DNA of 33,377 nucleotides. It comes from Herbaspirillum lusitanum P6-12. GTDB lineage: Bacteria > Pseudomonadota > Gammaproteobacteria > Burkholderiales > Burkholderiaceae_D. Positions 26,659-33,377 of this stretch are shown here, piece by piece. Within the stretch, counting starts at the first letter, position 1. Every line of letters starts with the position of its first letter. The stretch is from NCBI RefSeq assembly GCF_000256565.1, contig NZ_AJHH01000633.1, positions 1 through 33,377 of the forward strand. The letters are read 5' to 3'. The notes under the pieces are model-generated. The model saw nothing but the letters and a program-made list of their open reading frames with translations. It searched no databases and had not been told where the DNA came from. A program made the translations under genes and the position numbers.

Positions 26659-27614
26659 ACCAAGATATTTCACGCGACCCGATCGCGTTCATCTCTCAGG
26701 CTGATCATGCATTGAGTACCTTATGGATAAAGGAACTGCAGTTGGCCATGCCAGAAGAAAAAATTCTGGCCTTTTCCGACATGAGTGCAATAGAACGCGA
26801 ACAATGTCGCGTCGCAATTGTGGCAAATCCGGATCCTGCTGAGTTAAGTACATTGCCTCGATTGGAGTGGATTCACAGCGTCTGGGCCGGCGTGGAAAGA
26901 TTAATGGCGGATCTAGGCGATACGAAGCTGAAAATTGTAAGACTTGTCGATCCGCAACTTGCGACTACCATGGCTGAAGCTGTTTTAGCGTGGACTTTAT
27001 ATTTGCACCGCCAAATGCCGCTCTACAAGCAACAACAAAAGTTGCGGCTATGGAAGGCTCAAGAATACATTACGCCGGCAAAAAAAACCGTGAGCATCCT
27101 GGGACTCGGTGCCTTGGGTGAAGCAGCCGCAAAATGCCTTATTTCTGCCGGCTTCAAGCTTTGCGGCTGGAGCCGGAATCCAAAGCAGATTAAAAATGTG
27201 CAATGCTTTTCTGGAAACGATGGCCTTAAGGAAATGCTTGCGCAAACCAATATATTGATTTGCCTACTTCCGTTGACTCCTGAAACACGCTATCTATTAG
27301 ATGCAGAAAAAATCTCGATGCTCCCTGCCGGAGCCGAATTGATTAACTTTGCAAGAGGAGCCATTATTCGCGACTTGGATTTACGTGCAGCGTTAGATAG
27401 CACCCACTTAAATCATGCAGTATTGGATGTATTTGAGGTAGAACCTTTGCCTCCGAACGAATGGCACTGGGATCATCCTCGCGTAACAGTCTTGCCACAT
27501 TGCTCCGCGCCGACGAACCGCAACACAGCGTCTGCTATTGTTGCAAAAAACATTGAAAACTACCGATTGTCAGGTGCAATTCCAGCGCATGTCGACACAC
27601 GTCGCGGATACTAA
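26655..27614 (+). CDS. D-2-hydroxyacid dehydrogenase (GhrA-like)
   Basis: This 319-residue NAD(P)-dependent enzyme belongs to the D-isomer-specific 2-hydroxyacid dehydrogenases, closest in layout to glyoxylate/hydroxypyruvate reductase A. The nucleotide-binding motif is LGLGALGEAAAKCL with SRNPK after it, suggesting NADPH. The catalytic arginine is in NFARGAIIRD, the glutamate in DVFEVEPLP, and the histidine in VLPHCSAPTNRN. It could reduce a 2-oxo acid from the adjacent pathway, but no substrate can be assigned. It starts within the VOC gene stop (ATGA) and ends 57 bases before the convergent aldolase stop, sharing a terminator. Confidence 0.9.
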   Translation: MNQDISRDPIAFISQADHALSTLWIKELQLAMPEEKILAFSDMSAIEREQCRVAIVANPDPAELSTLPRLEWIHSVWAGVERLMADLGDTKLKIVRLVDPQLATTMAEAVLAWTLYLHRQMPLYKQQQKLRLWKAQEYITPAKKTVSILGLGALGEAAAKCLISAGFKLCGWSRNPKQIKNVQCFSGNDGLKEMLAQTNILICLLPLTPETRYLLDAEKISMLPAGAELINFARGAIIRDLDLRAALDSTHLNHAVLDVFEVEPLPPNEWHWDHPRVTVLPHCSAPTNRNTASAIVAKNIENYRLSGAIPAHVDTRRGY

Positions 27615-27625
27615 ATAGCGGCTGC

Positions 27626-27672
27626 AAAAAAGTGAGGCTAGATACCGCTTCAGGTATCCAGCCTCATTTTTT
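27626..27672. terminator. bidirectional intrinsic terminator
   Basis: An A6 run, a 14-base stem (TGAGGCTAGATACC / GGTATCCAGCCTCA, one A-C mismatch) with a 6-base loop and a T6 run form a terminator in both directions between the convergent dehydrogenase and aldolase genes. The T-run touches the aldolase stop codon. Confidence 0.9.
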
Positions 27673-28732
27673 ATAGAAAATGTCCTCGGCCACTACCAGC
27701 CAGTTTTTTCCATGCGTCCGATTTTAAATCCAAAGCCACATCAACGATCATATCTTCCTGCCCGCCAACCATCCGCCTGCGACCGAGCTCGATCAGAATA
27801 GCTCGCGTGTCTAGTCCATACGCCGCTGCAGCTCTCTCGGCATGTCTTAAGAAGCTGGAATACACGCCGGCATAACCCAAAGAAAGGGTTTCACGATCGA
27901 CACGTACCGGACGGTCTTGCAAGGGTCGAACGATATCCTCGGCGGCATCCATAAGCGCATAGAGGTCACATGCGTGATGCCAGTTCAATCTATCAGCGGC
28001 GGCGACAAAGACTTCCAACGGCGCATTGCCGGCACCCGCCCCCATTCCTGCCAACGACGCATCTACACGAGTAGCACCGGCTTCGACAGCGACAATTGAG
28101 TTGGCCACACCGAGGCTTAAGTTGTGATGGGCATGGATACCGCGTTGTGTCTCAGGCTTTAGCACAAGATCGAAGGCCTGAAAACGCGCCGTCACATCAG
28201 ACATTCCCAACGCACCACCAGAATCAACGACATAAACGCATTCCGCGCCATATGATTCCATCAGCTTTGCTTGTTCCGCAAGCTGCTCTGGCGAGATCAT
28301 ATGCGACATCATCAGAAAACCGACAGTGTCCAGCCCCAGATCTCGAGCAGCACCTATATGCTGGCGCGCAATATCTGCTTCGGTACAATGCGTCGCAACT
28401 CGCACTGAACTGACGCCTGCGGCCGCGGCATCCTTTAGATCATGCAAGGTACCAATTCCAGGAATCAGCAACGTCGTGAGGCGTGCTTTGGTCACAACGT
28501 CCGCGACCGCGCTAATCCATTCCCGGTCACTGTGTTTTCCAAATCCATAGTTGAAACTTGATCCGGCGAGACCGTCGCCGTGTGCAACCTCGATGGCTGC
28601 AACACCTGCGGCGTCCAGCGCACTGGCGATTTTCCGCACTTGCTCCACGGTATAGCTGTGACCAATTGCGTGCATCCCGTCACGCAAGGTGACGTCTTGA
28701 ATATAGAGCGAAGATGATGTCTTGGTATTCAT
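27671..28732 (-). CDS. mhpE: 4-hydroxy-2-oxovalerate aldolase
   Basis: This 353-residue class II aldolase splits 4-hydroxy-2-oxovalerate into pyruvate and acetaldehyde. The N-terminal motif [12 protein letters not shown] carries the catalytic R17, D18 and H21, and the metal ligands H200 and H202 are in [11 protein letters not shown]. Length and motifs agree with DmpG/MhpE. The start overlaps the end of the acetaldehyde dehydrogenase gene by four bases; these two enzymes form a complex that passes acetaldehyde through a channel, which fits tight coupling. It is the last gene of the meta-cleavage operon and ends at a terminator. The symbol follows the lower-pathway name; dmpG, bphI or carE are equivalents. 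Confidence 0.95.
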   Translation of the reverse strand: MNTKTSSSLYIQDVTLRDGMHAIGHSYTVEQVRKIASALDAAGVAAIEVAHGDGLAGSSFNYGFGKHSDREWISAVADVVTKARLTTLLIPGIGTLHDLKDAAAAGVSSVRVATHCTEADIARQHIGAARDLGLDTVGFLMMSHMISPEQLAEQAKLMESYGAECVYVVDSGGALGMSDVTARFQAFDLVLKPETQRGIHAHHNLSLGVANSIVAVEAGATRVDASLAGMGAGAGNAPLEVFVAAADRLNWHHACDLYALMDAAEDIVRPLQDRPVRVDRETLSLGYAGVYSSFLRHAERAAAAYGLDTRAILIELGRRRMVGGQEDMIVDVALDLKSDAWKKLAGSGRGHFL

Positions 28733-29670
28733 GCAAGAGCCTCTTTAGCGAGGTGATGAGCTACTAAATATTCAGCCGTTGCAACAGCTGCCGATGTCAT
28801 GATGTCGAGATTCCCGGCGTACTTTGGCAAATAATGTGCAGCGCCTTCTACCTCGAGAAACACTGAAGTCTTAATTCCGCTGCACAAACCCACGCCTGGA
28901 ATTTCCACCGGATTATCTTTTCCGATTTTCTCAAACTGAATCTCTTGCTTGAGACGATATCCGGGTACATAACGTTGAACTTCAGCAACCATGTCCCTGA
29001 TTGAGGCGTCGATAAATTTCGTATCGATATCGTCGGTCAGTGCATAGACCGTGTCGCGCATGATCATCGGCGGATCTGCGGGATTCAAAATGATGATCGC
29101 TTTCGCATGATCTGCTCCCCCGACCTTCTTGAGTGCTGCGGAAGTTGTCTCTGTGAATTCGTCTATGTTTGCACGTGTTCCTGGCCCCGCCGATTTAGAA
29201 GCGATCGACGCAACAATTTCGGCATAACGTACGCGCGCGACCTTGCTAATTGCAGCAACGATAGGAATCGTGGCCTGTCCACCGCACGTCACCATATTAA
29301 AGTTTTGGGCGCCGACATTAGCTTCTAGATTCACCACGGGAACCACAAAAGGACCTATTGCTGCCGGCGTAAGATCAATCATCTTCTTGCCCGTTGGACC
29401 AATTAAAGCGGCATGACGTATGTGTGATTGAGCCGAGGTCGCATCAAATATGATACTGACATGGTGAAATTCGGGCATTACCATCAATCCCTCAATCCCA
29501 TGCGATGTCGTTGCAATGCCTTGCTTTTGCGCTCGCGCAAGGCCATCGGACTTAGGGTCAATACCAGCCATCGCGACTAGCTTAAGCCTCTTGGAGTTGC
29601 GCAGAATCTTGAACATCAAGTCAGTCCCGATGTTCCCAGATCCAATGATCGCCACGTTCAATGTTTTCAT
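28729..29670 (-). CDS. mhpF: acetaldehyde dehydrogenase (acylating)
   Basis: The 313-residue product oxidises acetaldehyde with CoA and NAD+ to acetyl-CoA, in complex with the aldolase. It starts [20 protein letters not shown] with the dinucleotide-binding GSGNIG, and the catalytic cysteine is C129 in [12 protein letters not shown], followed by [19 protein letters not shown] longer frame reaches 29703, but the ATG at 29670 has AGAGGA upstream and gives the normal length. A 131-base gap with a small hairpin (GCGGAT-TCTC-ATCCGC at 29769-29784) separates it from the upstream Rieske oxygenase gene. Equivalent symbols are dmpF, bphJ and carF. Confidence 0.95.
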   Translation of the reverse strand: MKTLNVAIIGSGNIGTDLMFKILRNSKRLKLVAMAGIDPKSDGLARAQKQGIATTSHGIEGLMVMPEFHHVSIIFDATSAQSHIRHAALIGPTGKKMIDLTPAAIGPFVVPVVNLEANVGAQNFNMVTCGGQATIPIVAAISKVARVRYAEIVASIASKSAGPGTRANIDEFTETTSAALKKVGGADHAKAIIILNPADPPMIMRDTVYALTDDIDTKFIDASIRDMVAEVQRYVPGYRLKQEIQFEKIGKDNPVEIPGVGLCSGIKTSVFLEVEGAAHYLPKYAGNLDIMTSAAVATAEYLVAHHLAKEALA

Positions 29671-29768
29671 ACAGATCCTCTGTAAGTAGATGGCAAAGCG
29701 CAAGCCTACCTCGCAAAAGGTGCGACCAGCGCCAAGCCGTCAAGCATCATTGTTAAGACATATCAAAT

Positions 29769-29784
29769 GCGGATTCTCATCCGC
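29769..29784 (-). promoter_or_regulatory. small intercistronic hairpin in the meta-cleavage operon
   Basis: GCGGAT and ATCCGC form a 6-base stem with a 4-base loop between the oxygenase and acetaldehyde dehydrogenase genes. No T-run follows on the transcribed strand, so it may affect message stability or be incidental. Confidence 0.35.
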
Positions 29785-29801
29785 TTGGCGATATGAGTTA
29801 G

Positions 29802-30968
29802 TTAAAGATTGTCTGGCGATTGAACACCGCGATTGTGGCGATGGCAAAGTTCGCGCCATTTGACAATAGGGTGATCGCCCTCAATGAGAATTTCTTCCAA
29901 CCAGGCCCGGTCTCGTTTATAGAATTTCTGAAGAGCCAAACGCGCCTCGATATCTTGATTGTTGAATCCATCCAATGACACACGCTTCCAGCGATTCCAG
30001 AATTCCTGGACGTGCTCGGCTTCTTCTTCTTTATTGGAGACACGCTTTCCGATCATGATCAAATAGTAGTGAGTGTCTTCAGTAACAGGCACGTACCATT
30101 CGAACTGATGGCGATCTTGATCAGGAAAATCATCCACGCGCAAGACACCTGGCAACCAAAGCGAAGCTGCCGTCGTCCGGGTTGGAGCACCGTCTGTGCG
30201 GTTACTCCTAACCCCCTTTACTACAACTTCACCTTCAACACTGCCGTCCCACAAAACGTCGTGATGAGCAAACGCGTCATACACGCCTTTGGGCTTTCCG
30301 TCCTCTTCCAACAGCTCGATTTTTCCTGATTGGGCGGTATGCCCAATCGGCAAAGAACGTTGGGTGTTGTTGACCAATGGCGAAGTGCGATGAATATAGA
30401 CATGCAGGCCATCAAAACCATTTTCACATCCCACACGCCAATTCGAATCGACCATATACGAGTCGCCTTCTAGGGCCATGTCTGCATCAAGGAACATCGG
30501 TGGAACATCTTCCGACAGCGGATGTGGCGTAGTGTCAATGTCACCGACAAAGACAAATACGACGCCTTTTGCCTCTTCCACCGGATAAGTTTTAATGCTT
30601 CTTCGCCCGATAGCCCGACTATCAGGAGATGCAAGAATGTCACACAGTTCGCCGTTTTCCCATTTGTATGTAAAACCGTGATACCAGCACGTAATGGTCC
30701 CTTTTGAATAGCATTCCAGTTTTTCAGAAAGTGGCACACCTCGATGAATACAGCGATCGCGTATGGCGAAAACCTTTCCATCAATGCGTTTTAGCAGAAT
30801 ATTTTCTCCGCAAACCGTAGCTTTCACAACCTGAGACTCACCAATCTCGCGCGACAGCTTGATTGGATACCAGTGATTGCGAAAGCCAACCTTTGCCGCA
30901 AGATAATCGCGCCATGACGGCACCTTCTTAAGTAAGCTGTCATCAACAAAGTTAATTGTGGATTCCAT
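29802..30968 (-). CDS. Rieske aromatic-ring oxygenase, terminal subunit resembling CarAa
   Basis: This 388-residue protein is a Rieske non-heme iron oxygenase. The [2Fe-2S] ligands are C73, H75, C94 and H97 (DRCIHRG and TCWYHGF), and the mononuclear iron ligands are H189, H193 and D339, with bridging D186 (ENGFDGLHVYIH, FNNQDIEAR). From memory, the spacing and many stretches (GFRNHWYP, CWYH, SIWLPGVL-like region, FEWYVP) follow carbazole 1,9a-dioxygenase CarAa, a homotrimeric oxygenase without a beta subunit; no beta-subunit gene is nearby here. The substrate is unknown. It needs an electron-donor ferredoxin and reductase, neither of which is in the window. GGAG lies seven bases before the ATG. 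Confidence 0.9.
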   Translation of the reverse strand: MESTINFVDDSLLKKVPSWRDYLAAKVGFRNHWYPIKLSREIGESQVVKATVCGENILLKRIDGKVFAIRDRCIHRGVPLSEKLECYSKGTITCWYHGFTYKWENGELCDILASPDSRAIGRRSIKTYPVEEAKGVVFVFVGDIDTTPHPLSEDVPPMFLDADMALEGDSYMVDSNWRVGCENGFDGLHVYIHRTSPLVNNTQRSLPIGHTAQSGKIELLEEDGKPKGVYDAFAHHDVLWDGSVEGEVVVKGVRSNRTDGAPTRTTAASLWLPGVLRVDDFPDQDRHQFEWYVPVTEDTHYYLIMIGKRVSNKEEEAEHVQEFWNRWKRVSLDGFNNQDIEARLALQKFYKRDRAWLEEILIEGDHPIVKWRELCHRHNRGVQSPDNL

Positions 30969-30996
30969 GTTTTGACTCCGATTATATTTATTTAAG

Positions 30997-31854
30997 TTAG
31001 AACAAATCTTTAGAAAAGAACGCGGTCGTTATTGAGACGAATTCCTTTGGAGCTTCCATCATTGCCCAGTGGCCGACGTGAGGAAGAACGAATCCCCAAG
31101 AATTTTCGATTAATTCCAAATAACCATAAGTGCGTGCCAAGATCGCAACTTGGTCTTCTTTCCCCCCAACGACTAATGTTGGAAGTTTGATTGAAGAAAT
31201 CACGTCCTTGAAATAGGTAATTTTGCTGCGTCGAATCACATCGATGGCTTTTTGAGCCGCAGGATCCTGCATCAGCTCATGGCGGTAGTTCAGCAATTCT
31301 TCATCGATGACATAGCGCGGGCCGGCCAAAGCTTTCATGAGCACTCTCATTGCTTCGCGTGTGTAGTCGTAACTGGAAAACGCTTGCATGTAGCTTGGAT
31401 CAGGATTGGCAATAGCAAGCCCTGCGCTCCCCATAAGAACCATCTTGTTGATCAAATCAGGGCGCTCAATCGCTATACCTAAAGCAGTTGCCCCCCCCAT
31501 GGAATTTCCAATAATGTTTACTGGCCCCGCGCCTAATTTTTCCAACAGCGCAATAAGATGCCGGTTTCTACTTTCCTGGCTGTAATCATACTGAGATGGG
31601 TCAGGTTTTCCAGTACGTCCGAAACCCGGCATATCCGGCGCAATGACGCGGAAATTTTTAGCGTATGCCGGCAAACAGCTTTTCCAATTCCCCCAACTAT
31701 CCGCCCCCGCGCCACCGCCGTGCACCAATACAAGCAAAGGGCCTGTTCCTACTTCAATATAGTGAGTACGAATGCCGTCTACTTCTACGTAATGTGACTG
31801 CGCACCGATCGCTGCGAGCTCTGCTGCAATATCGGGATGTGTGTATTCGTTCAT
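30997..31854 (-). CDS. meta-cleavage product hydrolase (alpha/beta hydrolase, BphD/CarC-like)
   Basis: This 285-residue alpha/beta-hydrolase should cut the carbon-carbon bond of a ring-cleavage product, releasing 2-hydroxypenta-2,4-dienoate and a carboxylic acid. The oxyanion region is LVHGGGAGADSWGNW, the nucleophile S118 lies in IIGNSMGG, and the remaining triad residues are D234 (GGKEDQV) and H262 (PHVGHWAMME). This pattern is typical of BphD, MhpC and CarC. It lies between the ring-cleavage dioxygenase and Rieske oxygenase genes, 28 bases from the latter, and is read in the same direction. The acid released defines the upper-pathway substrate but cannot be deduced from sequence. Confidence 0.92.
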   Translation of the reverse strand: MNEYTHPDIAAELAAIGAQSHYVEVDGIRTHYIEVGTGPLLVLVHGGGAGADSWGNWKSCLPAYAKNFRVIAPDMPGFGRTGKPDPSQYDYSQESRNRHLIALLEKLGAGPVNIIGNSMGGATALGIAIERPDLINKMVLMGSAGLAIANPDPSYMQAFSSYDYTREAMRVLMKALAGPRYVIDEELLNYRHELMQDPAAQKAIDVIRRSKITYFKDVISSIKLPTLVVGGKEDQVAILARTYGYLELIENSWGFVLPHVGHWAMMEAPKEFVSITTAFFSKDLF

Positions 31855-31891
31855 GATTACTTCCAGGTAAGAGATTTAAGCCAACCTACAA

Positions 31892-32707
31892 TTAATTCGA
31901 TTTGGTGTTCATTACCAGGCCGCCCATACCAGTCCACCAGCTATGCATAGGCTCATAGAAAATGCGCTCCCCCGTACTTCCATCCAGGGCGCCGGCCATG
32001 CATGCCCAAGTGGCGATCTCTAATCCACCATTGCCACCTTCGATAAGAATTCGGCCTGGAGTCCAATTTACAATTTCTTTCCCCCGCCCCGACTCAATGA
32101 GTGACATGATTTCCTCATCCCACAATTCGTTGACTCGCCCTGATTCTGGCAAGCAGATCCAATGGGACAGGCCACCTGTAGCAATAATTGCCACGCGTTC
32201 GTCGGCCGGACGAGTGGAGATGAAATTACGAATCACTTTTCCTAATTCAAAACTCCTGGCGCAGGTTGGTGTCGGGTGCATCACCGTGTTGATATACAAA
32301 GGCACCAACGCAATATCTGCGTCTTGATTGATCATTTCATTCGGCACCGAGATCCCATGATCAGGGTTAACATTTTCAACGCCAACCAAATCAAATCCAT
32401 TGTCCGCGGCGTATTGCAGCAGCTCGGTTGAGAAATCTCTATTTCCCGGATATTTCACTCGACTCGCACCGAGATCCCCAAGGGGGATGAAATCGTCAGC
32501 CGTTCCAAGAGCAAAAGGGATTTGGAAATCCAGGTTGAAGTTCGTCAGATGATCGCTGGAGATAACGAGCAAGATATTGGGATTTTCCTTACGTACGCGC
32601 CGCCCGATCTCAAGCATCCCCGCAGCTACTCTCGCTGAAGCATCCGGATCTGCATCAGGAACGCCAAAGGTGTGGGACATTGCTGCCGCACTAACAATTT
32701 TTCCCAT
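31892..32707 (-). CDS. class III extradiol dioxygenase, catalytic (LigB/CarBb-type) subunit
   Basis: The 271-residue product carries the iron centre of a two-subunit extradiol dioxygenase that cleaves a catechol next to its hydroxyls. Candidate metal ligands are H12 (AAAMSHTFG), H53 (ISSDHLTNF) and E230 (GGLEIATW), with acid-base H182 (TGGLSHWICLP) as in LigB. The nearest known arrangement is CarBb of carbazole degradation, which cleaves 2'-aminobiphenyl-2,3-diol; the substrate here may differ. The start lies 17 bases inside the end of the small-subunit gene, with GGGA about seven bases upstream. It is followed after 37 bases by the hydrolase gene. Confidence 0.92.
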   Translation of the reverse strand: MGKIVSAAAMSHTFGVPDADPDASARVAAGMLEIGRRVRKENPNILLVISSDHLTNFNLDFQIPFALGTADDFIPLGDLGASRVKYPGNRDFSTELLQYAADNGFDLVGVENVNPDHGISVPNEMINQDADIALVPLYINTVMHPTPTCARSFELGKVIRNFISTRPADERVAIIATGGLSHWICLPESGRVNELWDEEIMSLIESGRGKEIVNWTPGRILIEGGNGGLEIATWACMAGALDGSTGERIFYEPMHSWWTGMGGLVMNTKSN

Positions 32708-32993
32708 TTCTCGATCCCTTTAAATATGGCTGAATAGACGCTGGCTTCAAATTGAGCAGCCCTAATGCTGCTAGAAACTTGAACTGGAGATTTGCATGAA
32801 CCTGCAAAACCTTAAGTGCCTCCGCCGGATTATTTAACAGCAACGAAGAGTGAGAATCTGGAAGGGAATATTCCTTGTAAACAGCGGCAGGGTCGTCTCG
32901 CAGGCGCTGGCAAATATCCGGATTGCGAACTGTGCTGGAAATCAATCTATGCAACTCAACCGGCGGTCTCTTTTTTAAATTGATATTGTTCAT
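32691..32993 (-). CDS. extradiol dioxygenase small subunit (LigA/CarBa-like)
   Basis: This 100-residue, mostly helical protein fits the LigA-type alpha subunit of class III extradiol dioxygenases, which caps the active site of the LigB partner. The conserved region is ELHRLISSTVRNPDICQRLR, then a short acidic turn and NNPAEALKVLQVHANLQF, with LAALGLLNLKPA near the end. Such subunits are poorly conserved, so the call leans on its overlap with the LigB-type gene. The start is preceded by GAGG at six bases. It follows the hydratase gene after 17 bases, so the operon continues without a break. Confidence 0.85.
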   Translation of the reverse strand: MNNINLKKRPPVELHRLISSTVRNPDICQRLRDDPAAVYKEYSLPDSHSSLLLNNPAEALKVLQVHANLQFKFLAALGLLNLKPASIQPYLKGSRNGKNC

Positions 32994-33010
32994 TCAGCAC
33001 CTCACCATAT

Positions 33011-33377
33011 CTACTCAAAGCCGACCGAGCACGCACCGACACCTTCAATATTCAGTTCGTATTTCGCCCCTTTCTGCACCTTCACCATTGGCCCCAGGGC
33101 ACCGGTAAGCACAATTTCACCAGCTCGAATCGGCTGCCCCAATTCAATCATCTTCTCCACCAACCAATGTGCGGCGATATAGGGGCTTCCTAAACACGCG
33201 GCACCTTGCCCCAGCGACGCCAACTGGCCGTTCTCTTCCAGCGTCATCGCACACGCGACCACATTCACGCCTTCAGGCTTGGTATGCGGCCCTACAACAA
33301 ACAATGCTGAAGAAGCGTTATCTGCAACAGTATCCACAATGCCAATCTTCCAATCGCGAATACGGCTGTCTACAATT
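33011..33377 (-). CDS. mhpD: 2-hydroxypenta-2,4-dienoate hydratase, C-terminal part (cut by the window edge)
   Basis: The frame is open to the last base, so only about 121 C-terminal residues are visible. They match the end of MhpD/DmpE-type hydratases: VDSRIRDWKIGIVDTVADNA, QGAACLGSPYIAAHWLVEKM and IVLTGALGPMVKVQKGA, which include the metal- and substrate-binding parts. The enzyme adds water to 2-hydroxypenta-2,4-dienoate, giving 4-hydroxy-2-oxovalerate for the aldolase downstream. It is the first visible gene of the meta-cleavage operon; upstream genes, possibly the ferredoxin, reductase or regulator, lie beyond the edge. Confidence 0.92.
   Translation of the reverse strand, partial: IVDSRIRDWKIGIVDTVADNASSALFVVGPHTKPEGVNVVACAMTLEENGQLASLGQGAACLGSPYIAAHWLVEKMIELGQPIRAGEIVLTGALGPMVKVQKGAKYELNIEGVGACSVGFE

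Noticed and set aside
27671-33377. Naming the cluster a carbazole degradation (car) operon
   Set aside because: The oxygenase resembles CarAa, but the gene order differs and the ferredoxin and reductase are not visible, so the substrate claim is unsupported.

Overview
The window looks like a chromosomal stretch of a betaproteobacterium of the Burkholderiales, plausibly a plant- or soil-associated Oxalobacteraceae such as Herbaspirillum. That placement is an inference from gene content (acdS/acdR pair, many LysR regulators, Dpp-type transporter, MHS-family symporter) and from G+C; no rRNA or tRNA gene is present to confirm it. Two halves differ in composition: line 7021-7080 counts 37/60 G+C, while line 26701-26760 counts 26/60. 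A truncated IS21-type transposase gene (16645-17019) sits where the composition changes.

Left half (1-16.1 kb, G+C-rich): the tail of a TetR-like regulator; an NmrA-type NAD(P)-binding protein and a zinc-independent quinone oxidoreductase/alcohol dehydrogenase on the minus strand, with a divergent LysR regulator; a small hypothetical gene; ACC deaminase (acdS) divergent from its Lrp-type regulator (acdR); a LysR gene broken by one missing base; a complete peptide/nickel-type ABC importer (binding protein, two permeases, two ATPases) followed by two M20 metallopeptidases, which together look like an uptake-and-hydrolysis route for peptides or N-acyl amino acids; and a membrane diguanylate cyclase.

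Middle (17.1-24.7 kb): a minus-strand operon of biotin carboxylase, pxpB, pxpC, pxpA, a stand-alone biotin carrier and an MHS-type transporter. Four of these genes overlap end to start. Its likely regulator, a LysR protein, lies divergently after a 1.1 kb non-coding stretch. The combination suggests uptake and ATP-dependent opening of 5-oxoproline or a related lactam, perhaps with a biotin-dependent carboxylation step.

Right part (24.8-33.4 kb, A+T-richer): a small unknown gene, a second LysR of the same subfamily, a divergent coupled pair (VOC protein and D-2-hydroxyacid dehydrogenase), then a minus-strand aromatic meta-cleavage operon running in from the right edge: 2-hydroxypentadienoate hydratase (cut by the window), LigA/LigB-type extradiol dioxygenase, C-C hydrolase, a Rieske oxygenase resembling carbazole dioxygenase CarAa, acylating acetaldehyde dehydrogenase and 4-hydroxy-2-oxovalerate aldolase. 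This encodes ring hydroxylation, ring cleavage, hydrolysis and conversion to pyruvate and acetyl-CoA. The substrate is unknown, and the ferredoxin/reductase for the oxygenase are not in view. This cluster and the biotin-linked pxp operon are the most interesting systems here.
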